The notes beneath the pieces are model-generated. The model ran no database searches and was not told where the DNA came from. It worked only from the letters and a program-made list of their open reading frames with translations. Shown piece by piece: positions 26,365 through 34,741 of a stretch of 64,000 nucleotides of DNA. The position numbers and the translations under genes are program-made. Numbering within the stretch: the first letter of the stretch is position 1; each line of letters opens with the position of its first letter. The stretch comes from UBA12191 sp964422295. GTDB taxonomy: Bacteria; Planctomycetota; UBA8108; UBA1146. Location: NCBI GenBank assembly GCA_964422295.1, contig CAYRAM010000001.1, positions 124,001 to 188,000 on the forward strand. Reading direction: 5' to 3'.

Positions 26365-29037
26365 GTGATTGAGACCCATAATCCCCAGAACGGCGCTGTC
26401 CCTGCCGTCTCTCGTGGAACCTCCATGCTTCCGGGCAACATCGTTTGTCTTGGAATCATCGTGCTCCTGTTTTCCGGCTGTAGTGGATCTGCGGATCCGC
26501 GTCCAAGCGAGGTGGCATTCGAGCCTCCGCGCAAGGAAGCGAGCTCGGAAGGACAGGATCTTTTCGCCCGTACCCAGGATCCCGACGACCGCGGTGTCCA
26601 AGCCGTTGCCGACGAGGTCAATCTCGCCAGGCAGGCGAATCGAGCTACTGCGAATTGGCTCCTGGAACAGGCAAACAAGCTGTTCGCAGAAGCGAATTAC
26701 GCTGCTGCCGAGCGGGCTTACCGTCGGGCACTCGATGCCGATCCCACCCTTCAGGAGGCGAAGGAAAAGTTGTCCCGCTGCCTGATGTTCCTCGGTCGCA
26801 GGGACGGTGAGATCCGAACGATTCTTCAGCAGTTCGGTGAAGAGGTTCGGGTGCTGGAGGAGCAACGTCTCAGTGAGGCCAATCGATTCCTCTCTGATGG
26901 CAAGGCTGCTCTCGACGCCGGGAAGATCGACGAGGCTCTCGGTCTGCTCCAACGCGCAAGAGAGCGACTGATCTGGTTCGATTACGGAGTCGATGTCACC
27001 GACATGCAGGCTGAAGCTCAGAGTCTTTATGACACGGCGCGCGGACTCAAGATCGACATGGACAAGCGGTCGAGAGAGCAGAGAGAAGCCCTCGCCATCG
27101 AGGAAGCGGAACGTCTGACGAGGGAAGTTGAAAAGCGTCGCTTGGAGCGAATCGCAACTCTCATGGATCGCATCGAAGATGCGATGGTTCGTGAGGACTT
27201 CCGAGAGGCGATCCAATTGTCGAGGACCATCTTGGGCATCGACCCCGAGAATCTTGCAGCACGCCGTCTTCAGGATCGTGCCAGCGAGTTTCTTCGTTCC
27301 TTCCGCTATGTCAGTTATCTTGGGCGTGAAAAAGAGCAAACCACGCGGGTCTGGGAAGATTTGGAAGCGAGTGCGATCCCGTACGAGGACCCATTCCGCT
27401 TCCCCGAAGACAAGAATTTCTGGCAGGGAGAAGTGCAGAAGCGCCTCGATGAGCTCTCCAGTTCCAATTTGGAAGAGTCCCCCGAAATCCGCAAAATTCG
27501 CCGCACTTTGGCGACCGGTACCACCTCATTTGACTTCCCCGATGCCAACTTGGGTGAAGTTGTGGAGTTCCTGCGATCGGTAAGTGATCTCAACATCACC
27601 ATTGATCCTGAAATCGATGCTGCGGATGTTCCAGTCAACCTGTCATTGGAAGGCGTCAAACTCGGCGAAGCGCTCGACCTGATCATGAAGGCTACCGGCA
27701 AAGCCTTCACATTCAGGGAGAATATCCTCTTCATTACAGAACCGGAAAATGCCTTTGGCGATCTGATCTTCGATATTTACAACGTGACCGACATTCTCAA
27801 CAAGATCAGGGATTTCCCTGGTCCGGCGATTCGAGTATCGAGCAATGACGAGGGAGAGGACGGAGGTGGTGACAACCCCTTCGACTTCGGTGGCTTCGAT
27901 GAGGAAGAAGACGCAGAACTGACTCCCGACGATCTCGTGGAGTTGATCCAGGAGTCCACCGGTGGTGCAGATGCCTGGGATGAATCCAATTCGACCATCA
28001 GTGGTCACAAGGGCCAGATTCTGATCAATGCCACCCGTGAATTGCACCTGTCGATTCATGATTTCCTCACCAATCTTCGCGCTAACAGTGACGTCTTTGT
28101 CGTCGTGGAAGCTCGATTTATCGACATGGTCGATGATTTCCTTGAGGACATCGGGGTCGATTCGAGAAACTTGGGGCAACCTCCCGGGCAAGGTTTTGGT
28201 ACCGCATACGGGAGTTTGAACAGTTCTGGAACCGGGGGGACCGACATCGGTTTCAATAACCTCGGTGATCCGGCAGATCCTCTGCTGGTCATGGGTCAAA
28301 ATCGAACCGCAGGCCGTATGCAGAATATCCTCGACGGCTTTGTTGGGGGGGCTGCTGGAAGTCGCCTGAACTCCACACTGCGAGGACTGACGATGCAGGT
28401 CACCTGGCTTGACCCCTTCCAGATCAACGCGATCATTCGTGCCAGTCAGGAAGAGCGTGCTGCGAGGATCGTTACTGCACCCAAAGTGACCGCGTCCAAT
28501 GGCCAGCGTGTCCATGTCTCTGTGATCACACAGCGCTCCTATGTTCAGGACTACGAGTTGGTTTCTGGTGGTACAGGACTAGTCGTATCCGAGGTTGCTG
28601 ACCCGGTGATCGACACCTTCCAGGACGGCGTTGTCCTCGATGTTCGCCCAGTGATTTCAGCGGATCGGCGTTACATCACTGTGGATGTTCGTCCGACTCT
28701 TGCAAGTTTGATCAACGGAGTCATTTCGACGGTAACCATCAGTCTGGGAACACTTTCGAGTGCGGCGAGTCTCGTAGAAATCGATCTGCCGGAGATTTCG
28801 TTGCAGCAGGCGTTTACTTCGGTGACGGTTCCCGATGGCGGTACTGTTCTATTGGGTGGATTCCGTTCGCTCAATGAACTGAATTACGAATCGACGGTGC
28901 CGATTTTGGGGAATATTCCGATTCTCAAAAACGCTTTCCGTCGCAAAGCGAACCTTAATGAAAAGCGCAGTCTTTACATTCTTGTAACTGCAAAGATTGT
29001 CGATCTGCGTGCTGAAGAGCAGAAGTTGTTCAACTAA
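26365..29037 (+). CDS. Secretin 2, lipoprotein with TPR-like N-terminal region
   Basis: 890 residues from GTG 26365 (AAAGGG upstream); the frame opens at GTG 26293 and ATG 26425 is another candidate. A lipobox LLFSGC gives a lipidated N-terminus, unlike secretin 1. A TPR pair (QANKLFAEANYAAAERAYRR) and a coiled coil are followed by a secretin N-domain (FPDANLGEVVEFLRSVSDLN), a DIYNVTDIL...IRDFPGP segment common in planctomycete-type secretins, and the C-domain with VTVPDGGTVLLGGFR and VPILGNIPILKNAF. The acidic loop near residues 520-540 is glycine- and Asp-rich. Family knowledge: outer-membrane pore. Last gene of the operon. Confidence 0.88.
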   Translation: MIETHNPQNGAVPAVSRGTSMLPGNIVCLGIIVLLFSGCSGSADPRPSEVAFEPPRKEASSEGQDLFARTQDPDDRGVQAVADEVNLARQANRATANWLLEQANKLFAEANYAAAERAYRRALDADPTLQEAKEKLSRCLMFLGRRDGEIRTILQQFGEEVRVLEEQRLSEANRFLSDGKAALDAGKIDEALGLLQRARERLIWFDYGVDVTDMQAEAQSLYDTARGLKIDMDKRSREQREALAIEEAERLTREVEKRRLERIATLMDRIEDAMVREDFREAIQLSRTILGIDPENLAARRLQDRASEFLRSFRYVSYLGREKEQTTRVWEDLEASAIPYEDPFRFPEDKNFWQGEVQKRLDELSSSNLEESPEIRKIRRTLATGTTSFDFPDANLGEVVEFLRSVSDLNITIDPEIDAADVPVNLSLEGVKLGEALDLIMKATGKAFTFRENILFITEPENAFGDLIFDIYNVTDILNKIRDFPGPAIRVSSNDEGEDGGGDNPFDFGGFDEEEDAELTPDDLVELIQESTGGADAWDESNSTISGHKGQILINATRELHLSIHDFLTNLRANSDVFVVVEARFIDMVDDFLEDIGVDSRNLGQPPGQGFGTAYGSLNSSGTGGTDIGFNNLGDPADPLLVMGQNRTAGRMQNILDGFVGGAAGSRLNSTLRGLTMQVTWLDPFQINAIIRASQEERAARIVTAPKVTASNGQRVHVSVITQRSYVQDYELVSGGTGLVVSEVADPVIDTFQDGVVLDVRPVISADRRYITVDVRPTLASLINGVISTVTISLGTLSSAASLVEIDLPEISLQQAFTSVTVPDGGTVLLGGFRSLNELNYESTVPILGNIPILKNAFRRKANLNEKRSLYILVTAKIVDLRAEEQKLFN

Positions 29038-29063
29038 GCCTGATACTCAGGGATGGTTATTGG

Positions 29064-29098
29064 GGGTCGCCACCGGGTGGAAATCTCGGTGGCGACCC
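29064..29098 (+). terminator. Strong hairpin at the end of the secretin operon
   Basis: An 11-bp perfect stem, GGGTCGCCACC (29064-29074) with GGTGGCGACCC (29088-29098), and a 13-nt loop, lies 26 bases after secretin 2. No T run follows, so it may be a processing or factor-dependent stop rather than a classical intrinsic terminator. Confidence 0.5.
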
Positions 29099-29124
29099 TC
29101 GTGCCTTGAACGAGGGTGAGTGAG

Positions 29125-29856
29125 ATGAGTCAAATCCAGGCCATATTTTTTGATGTCGATGGGACCTTGTTCTCGACGGTCGATTTTGCTGCAAGGGCAA
29201 GGCGGGCCAGTGTACGAGCGATGATTCAGGCTGGTCTCGACATCGAGGAGGATCTCCTGATGGAGGAACTCCACGAGGTGGTCAAAGAGTTTTCATCCAA
29301 TTACGAGGGACACTTCGACAAACTTTTATTGCGTTTGCCCCGCAGATCTTTGAAGGGATTGAACCCGGCTGTCATCATCTCTGCAGGCATCGTCGCTTAT
29401 CACGATACAAAAACTCGCTTTCTGGAACCTTTTGAAGATGCCAGTGAGGTCTTGCGACGCCTTGCTAAAACTGGGCTTCGTCTGGGAATCATCACAGAGG
29501 GACTTGAAGTCAAGCAGTCAGAAAAATTGATTCGCTTGCGACTGCTTGAGTACTTTGACCACAAGGCGATCTTTATTTCGCATCAGGTTGGGATTTCGAA
29601 GCCTAATCCAAAGCTCTATCAGAGGGCATGCACGGATCTCAACCTCCGTCCATCCGAATGCCTGTACGTGGGCGATAACCCCATGCTCGATATCGATCCA
29701 GCCAATGAGATCGGAATGGTCACGGTGCTGGTGAGCCGAGAGGACAGATTTCGATCAGTCAGTGGCAATACACAACCGGACCACGTCATTCAGAATTTCT
29801 GGGATTTGTCGGAAATCCTGCGTGAACAGGGTGTGAGTGTCCCGGAGGTACTGTGA
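29125..29856 (+). CDS. HAD superfamily (subfamily IA) phosphatase
   Basis: 243 residues from ATG 29125 (GAGGGTGA upstream; GTG 29116 is possible). Motif I is FFDVDGTLF, motif II the T of LGIITEGLE, motif III the lysine in VGISKPNPKLY, and motif IV YVGDNPMLDI. These are the four HAD catalytic motifs, with Asp nucleophile and second Asp intact. The small helical cap between motif I and II fits subfamily IA. It may dephosphorylate a sugar or lipid phosphate, since two glycosyltransferases follow in the same operon, but the substrate is not readable from sequence. Confidence 0.88.
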   Translation: MSQIQAIFFDVDGTLFSTVDFAARARRASVRAMIQAGLDIEEDLLMEELHEVVKEFSSNYEGHFDKLLLRLPRRSLKGLNPAVIISAGIVAYHDTKTRFLEPFEDASEVLRRLAKTGLRLGIITEGLEVKQSEKLIRLRLLEYFDHKAIFISHQVGISKPNPKLYQRACTDLNLRPSECLYVGDNPMLDIDPANEIGMVTVLVSREDRFRSVSGNTQPDHVIQNFWDLSEILREQGVSVPEVL

Positions 29857-30818
29857 TGGCACATCCTGAGTTGAGCATGGTGATTCCGGTTCGTGATGAG
29901 ATTGAAGCGGTCGATTCACTGGTATCACGCTTATCTGAGTCTCTGGAAATGCTCGACGTTCGATCATTCGAGGTGATCTTTGTGGATGACGGATCTACGG
30001 ATGGAACTGCAGAGCGACTTGAATGGCTGACCATCGAGGATGACCGCTACAGCCTTTTACGATTGCGCAGGCCTATGGGAAAAGGGGATGCCCTCGCAGC
30101 GGGATTCGAAAAAAGTCGCGGTGATTGGGTTGCGACCATCGATGCCGATTTACAGGAACCCCCTGAAGAAATGGGTTCTTTGTTGCGTATTGCTCGATCC
30201 GGAGTTGACCTTGTGATCGGTTGGCGTCATCAGCGTAGTGATCAGCTGAGTCGCAGGATTTCTTCAACCCTTTACAACCAAATGGTCCGCTGGGTCGGTG
30301 GGCCACCTCTCCATGACGGCAACTGTGGCTTCAAAGTAATGACCCGGGAATTAGCGCTCACCCTGCCACTGGCAGGAGGAAGATTCCGATTTATGCATCT
30401 CGTTGCTGCTCGCTGGGGATACACCGTGCAAGAGGTTCCTGTTTCCCATCGGCCACGACAGACGGGAGCTTCCCACTTCGGAGTATCGCGTGCTTTTTCA
30501 GCAATCTTCGATCTGGTAACAGTCCTGGTTTATCTGCGTGGGCAGGATCGACCAGGTAGGAGTCTCTTGCGCTGGGGCATCTTTACAGGATCTCCCGGAT
30601 TGGTGATTTTGATGTTCCTCGGCTATCTACGATTCGCCGATGGCACGATAAACTATCGCTACCCACTTTTAGTATTGGGCGCACTGTTGACTCTGGCAGG
30701 ATTGCAACTGGTTCTCTTTGGTTGTATGGCGGAATGGTTCTCAGGAAAGTCAAATGCAACTTTCACGCGCAAGAAATCAAACAATGTGGTACTTCGAGAG
30801 CGTGAACGACTGCCGTGA
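29856..30818 (+). CDS. Family 2 glycosyltransferase, dolichol-phosphate-mannose-synthase-like
   Basis: 320 residues; ATG 29856 is the base-overlap start (GTGATG) after the HAD stop with GGAGG upstream. The GT-A fold shows SMVIPVRDEIEAVDSLV, VIFVDDGSTDGT, the metal-binding TIDADLQEPPEEM and the acceptor region GFKVMTRELALTLP. Two C-terminal helices (SPGLVILMFLGYLRF and LVLGALLTLAGLQLVLFGCM) anchor it to the membrane. Family knowledge: such enzymes load a sugar on polyprenyl phosphate. This would supply the TMTC-like transferase two genes downstream. Good family call; sugar unknown. Confidence 0.88.
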   Translation: MAHPELSMVIPVRDEIEAVDSLVSRLSESLEMLDVRSFEVIFVDDGSTDGTAERLEWLTIEDDRYSLLRLRRPMGKGDALAAGFEKSRGDWVATIDADLQEPPEEMGSLLRIARSGVDLVIGWRHQRSDQLSRRISSTLYNQMVRWVGGPPLHDGNCGFKVMTRELALTLPLAGGRFRFMHLVAARWGYTVQEVPVSHRPRQTGASHFGVSRAFSAIFDLVTVLVYLRGQDRPGRSLLRWGIFTGSPGLVILMFLGYLRFADGTINYRYPLLVLGALLTLAGLQLVLFGCMAEWFSGKSNATFTRKKSNNVVLRERERLP

Positions 30819-31951
30819 TGTCTGTTCCAACCCTGCGTGTATTTTCTGCATCCTGGCCTGGCAAAGTGGAACCGTGGCGCGCACGATTCATCCGGGATCT
30901 TCATAAAGACTTGTCTCAGGATTTTGAAACGAGTGTGCTCGCGCCAGCCATCCATCAGGAGGACCCTCTCGAAGAGCAGGATGGGGATCTAAAGATCCGC
31001 CGCTTCCGATACCGGTCCGGTGGTAAGTCTCCCAGGCAGGGGGGAGCAGGAATCGTCGAATCGGTCTCATGGATGCTGTCAGGCCGAAGGGCTTTGCAGC
31101 AGTGGAAAATGGATCAAAGGAACAGTGTGACACTGGTTCATTGGGGGGTTCCAGGTGCATTTCTTGCGGCGCCGTTTTGCGACGAGATCAACAATCCAAT
31201 GGTTGTCTGGTGTCATGGGAGTGATGTTCATAATCATGGACGCGGGTTTTGGGGCTCATTCCTTCTAAGGAGGGGCTTGAAGTCGGCGACTCGCGTTCTT
31301 GCTGCCAGTGCTGAGTTGGCGGATGAACTGAAGAGGAAACATGGAGTTCCTGCGGTGGAGGTGCTGCCTGTTGGAATTGATGCAACCTTTCAATCTCCGG
31401 CGATTGTCGGCAGGAGAAGTGCAGGGTTGCAAATACTCTGGGTTGGGGAAAGGGTCGAATCGAAAGGTTACGGAAGGGCATTACGCGGAGTCCAGAGGGC
31501 TGCGGAAAAGGGAGTGTCAGTATCGATGGAAGTCATTGGGGATGGACCTCTCAAAGGCGTTGGAAACTTTACTCCGAACTTGCGAGGAGTCATCGATTCC
31601 AGGGGCGTTCGTGAAGCGATGGATCAGGCAGATCTATTGTTGCTACCCAGCCATGGTGAAGGGACTCCTCTGGTAGTGCAGGAAGCCAAGGCCCGCAATC
31701 TGCCTGTGGTCGCAACTCCGGTGGGTGGGATTCCAGCGATGTTCGAGGGTGACCAAGGATGGTTCGCGCTGAATTCATCCGGGGAGACAGAACTTGAAGC
31801 AGAAATTTGCGATTTATTGTCAATGTTGGAGCGGGACGCAGATGCACTTGCTCAGCGGAGGCAGCAACTCGCAGAGTCATCGATTCCGGTTCAGTACCGG
31901 CGACAAAGTGCTGACAGATTGACCGAGATTATTCAGGAATTGAGCCCGTGA
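30818..31951 (+). CDS. Family 4 (GT-B) glycosyltransferase
   Basis: 377 residues; ATG 30818 overlaps the GT2 stop (TGATG). N-terminal acceptor domain with FSASWPGKVEPWRARFIRDL and MVVWCHGSDVH, C-terminal donor domain with ILWVGERVESKGYGRALRGV, a segment DQADLLLLPSHGEGTPLVVQ and ARNLPVVATPVGGIPAMF. The E-x7-E-type motif typical of GT4 (EGTPLVVQEA) is present. It should act in the cytoplasm on a lipid-linked or nucleotide-activated sugar. Third gene of a five-gene translationally coupled operon. Confidence 0.85.
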   Translation: MSVPTLRVFSASWPGKVEPWRARFIRDLHKDLSQDFETSVLAPAIHQEDPLEEQDGDLKIRRFRYRSGGKSPRQGGAGIVESVSWMLSGRRALQQWKMDQRNSVTLVHWGVPGAFLAAPFCDEINNPMVVWCHGSDVHNHGRGFWGSFLLRRGLKSATRVLAASAELADELKRKHGVPAVEVLPVGIDATFQSPAIVGRRSAGLQILWVGERVESKGYGRALRGVQRAAEKGVSVSMEVIGDGPLKGVGNFTPNLRGVIDSRGVREAMDQADLLLLPSHGEGTPLVVQEAKARNLPVVATPVGGIPAMFEGDQGWFALNSSGETELEAEICDLLSMLERDADALAQRRQQLAESSIPVQYRRQSADRLTEIIQELSP

Positions 31952-34713
31952 TGTGGGATTCACCCTTACTTCGCTTGATGATTCTTCTCGTCACAGGTTT
32001 GGCTCTCTATTCACCGGTCTTTGATGGTGAATGGGTATTTGATGACGAACGTCTGGTGGCGGGACACGATTGGCTATGGAGAGACTGGTCCGGAGTCTCT
32101 GCGGAGTTGAATTCTTGGGGCGAGATTCTTCGGGATGGTCCTCGGGAGGGGGATGAAGTTCGTACAGGATTTCGTCCGATTCGTTTCATTTCATATCGCA
32201 TCGATGTATTGGTGCTAAAGTCAGCGGGAATCGACCAACCCAATCATCCCGACGCACCGATACCGTTTCATATTCATAACCTGCTGTTGCATGTGTTGGT
32301 GGCGTGGTCCATCTCAGGTTTGATCGGGCGCTTATTTCCCTGGAGCCGAGGTGGACTTCATTTGGTAGTTGCCTTGGTGTATCTGGTTCATCCTGTTCAG
32401 ACGGAAGCGGTCGCCTGGATCTCCGGTCGTAGAGATGTGTTGTTTTCCCTCTTCTATCTGTGTGCTTTGCTCGGAATTGCCGGACAACCGCTTCGAAACC
32501 TGCGTGGCCTCAAGGGGTGGCTGAGGGGATTCTTTCTGGCCTTGCTGGGGGCGATGGCGATGGCTACCAAGGAGATGGCCGCAACTCTGCCCTTGGTGAT
32601 GGTAATGCTGGCGGCAATTCCTTCGGAAGATGACTCCGGTGCGGAATTCGGTGAGGGCTCCTCTTCAAGCAATGCGCTGTCTTTGCGGCGGGCACTCTTG
32701 GCTTTTCCAGTTTGGATTCCGGTATCCCTGGTGGTTTGGGGAATGACTCTACAACTGCTGTTGCATCACCACCCGGGAGAAGGTACCGAACGGTGGGGGG
32801 GCAGCGCTTGGGCGACCGTGTGGACTTCTGGACGCGCATTGGTCGATTACATGTTGTTGATCATCGCTCCATGGGGGCTCACGGTGGATTACTCCCATGG
32901 AGCATTTCCACCTTCATCCGGCCCATTCCAACCGATTAGTTCCATCTTCTGCATGATCGCATTGGTGGTCCTTTCCGTGATCACCTGGAGATATCGGGGT
33001 TCAGCTTGGTCAGTGCTGGGGTGGCCGCTGTTTTTTGTACTCCTGAGCCCTGTGTTGCAGCTGATTCCTCATCCGGAGAGATTTGCGGAGCGATTCATGT
33101 ACCTGCCAATGCTGGCGCCGATGCTGCTGCTCGCTGGCGGACTTTATCGTTTAGAGAAATCCCACCCCGGTTGGAGGCAGATTCTGGTTCCGATTCTGTT
33201 GGTAATATTGGCGTTATTGACGCGATCCCGACTTCGCGACTGGGAGGGACCGTATCCCCTTTGGAAAAGTGCAGTCGAAGCGCAGCCGCAATGCGCCCGG
33301 GCATGGTTTGGTCTTGCAGACGCTGCCAGTGAAAAAGGATGGAACTGGGAGGCTGTGGAAGGATTGCGGACGACGATCGAGATTCTGGGACCAATGGAGA
33401 GGGACCATCTCCAACAAGGATTATACCTCCAGGCGTTACAGATTCGTGCCGGATTGCTGGCAACCTTTCTCCCGCAGCAAGCATTGCTTGATGCCCGCTC
33501 CCACTGGGAGGAATTGTTGGAAGAAGTGGATACGGATGGGACAGCCGTATCAGATCAGGCTTTGCCTTGGTTTGAACGCATGAAGGTCGAAGTCCGGCTG
33601 GGTGATGACGAGGCTGCGCTGTTATGTGCGCGACGACTCTTGGAATTGGAGTCTTCTCTTCCCGAACAACGCTTTGAATCCCTGATGTTATTGGCGGCTT
33701 TAGGCTCCAGTGAAGAGAGTCTCGACAGTTTGGAAGTGGCCCGGGAGCTCGCAATGGAGATGGGCGGGAATGCGCCCTCAAGGGTGTTTTATCAGAAGGG
33801 GATGTTACACCTTGCCGCAGAAGAATATGAATTGGCACTCAAAGCATTTGTCGAATCTCAAAATAATCTGACCGCCGACGGTCGAGCTAGCAGTGCACTC
33901 TATCGTCAGGCGGAATGCCAACTGCAACTTGGACGCACTCAGGATGCAAAATCGATCCTCGAAAATCTCTTGAAGGTGGATCCAGGACATCTTGCAGCAC
34001 ACCTGTCTTTGGGTGAGTTGTTGTTGGCGACTGCAGAGAGAGAATCGGCCCGTGGGCATTTTGAATTTGTCTTGTCAGTTTCTCCCGACAATCCCCAGGC
34101 AATTCAGGGGATGCGTCAGGTGATGATTCGTCAAAGATTGGAAGAGGGTGATTCAGTCGCATTACCCGATCCGACCCGGATTGCAACATTGACCCTGTTG
34201 GCAGAAAAACTGCAAAAAGAAGGGCAATTTGAAAAGGCCAGGGAAGCATTGGTCGAAGCCGAAAAGGAGGCGGAAGGTCCGGCAGAGAGGGATCGGCGCC
34301 TCGATCTCATCTTGCGAATCGCCCGTTTGGATGCCCGCATGAATGAATGGGATCGAGCCGGTATTGGATACAGCCGTCTGTTCGATCGAACGGAGGTCGC
34401 TGATCGTGGTCGATTCATTCTTGAAGCTGTCGAGGTGCTCAGACGAACCGGAGGAGCCAGCATTGCGCTGGAGTTTCTCGAACAGCAGCAACGGGAAGGA
34501 GTTTCGCATCCGGCTCTGAGGTCCCAATTGGGTGCACTCGCAGATCAAGTGGGGGATGTGGAAAAGGCTTTGAGGTGGTACCGTGAAGCTTTGGAAAATG
34601 ACGCAGAAATATCCGAGCAACGCCGTCAACAGATCGATGACAGGATCAAAGTCTTGAAAAAAATGGGCGAAGTCGCTGATCCAGAAAACAACACGGTGAA
34701 AACAACACCATGA
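31951..34713 (+). CDS. TMTC-like membrane protein O-mannosyltransferase with C-terminal TPRs
   Basis: 920 residues; ATG 31951 after a TGATG overlap (GTG 31948 alternative). Residues 1 to about 420 are a multi-pass membrane domain with the signature found in TMTC/DUF1736 proteins: FDGEWVFDDERLVAG, RPIRFISYRID, FHIHNLLLHVLVAWS and HPVQTEAVAWISGRRDVL. The acidic DDE near residue 33 fits the GT-C catalytic loop. The C-terminal half contains TPRs (for example LYRQAECQLQLGRTQDAKSI). Family knowledge: TMTC enzymes O-mannosylate substrate proteins from a lipid-linked donor. The neighbouring GT2 could supply the donor. The stop lies inside a 14-nt tandem repeat. Confidence 0.8.
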   Translation: MWDSPLLRLMILLVTGLALYSPVFDGEWVFDDERLVAGHDWLWRDWSGVSAELNSWGEILRDGPREGDEVRTGFRPIRFISYRIDVLVLKSAGIDQPNHPDAPIPFHIHNLLLHVLVAWSISGLIGRLFPWSRGGLHLVVALVYLVHPVQTEAVAWISGRRDVLFSLFYLCALLGIAGQPLRNLRGLKGWLRGFFLALLGAMAMATKEMAATLPLVMVMLAAIPSEDDSGAEFGEGSSSSNALSLRRALLAFPVWIPVSLVVWGMTLQLLLHHHPGEGTERWGGSAWATVWTSGRALVDYMLLIIAPWGLTVDYSHGAFPPSSGPFQPISSIFCMIALVVLSVITWRYRGSAWSVLGWPLFFVLLSPVLQLIPHPERFAERFMYLPMLAPMLLLAGGLYRLEKSHPGWRQILVPILLVILALLTRSRLRDWEGPYPLWKSAVEAQPQCARAWFGLADAASEKGWNWEAVEGLRTTIEILGPMERDHLQQGLYLQALQIRAGLLATFLPQQALLDARSHWEELLEEVDTDGTAVSDQALPWFERMKVEVRLGDDEAALLCARRLLELESSLPEQRFESLMLLAALGSSEESLDSLEVARELAMEMGGNAPSRVFYQKGMLHLAAEEYELALKAFVESQNNLTADGRASSALYRQAECQLQLGRTQDAKSILENLLKVDPGHLAAHLSLGELLLATAERESARGHFEFVLSVSPDNPQAIQGMRQVMIRQRLEEGDSVALPDPTRIATLTLLAEKLQKEGQFEKAREALVEAEKEAEGPAERDRRLDLILRIARLDARMNEWDRAGIGYSRLFDRTEVADRGRFILEAVEVLRRTGGASIALEFLEQQQREGVSHPALRSQLGALADQVGDVEKALRWYREALENDAEISEQRRQQIDDRIKVLKKMGEVADPENNTVKTTP

Positions 34714-34741
34714 AAACAACACCATGAAAACAACAGCATGA
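34682..34741. repeat. 14-nt tandem repeat at a stop/start junction
   Basis: Four and a quarter copies of ATGAAAACAACACC span the end of the TMTC-like gene and the start of the next: units at 34682, 34696, 34710, 34724 and a partial unit at 34738. The TGA stop (34711-34713) and the true ATG start (34738) are in different copies, and the ATGs at 34710 and 34724 lie in other frames. Confidence 0.65.
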
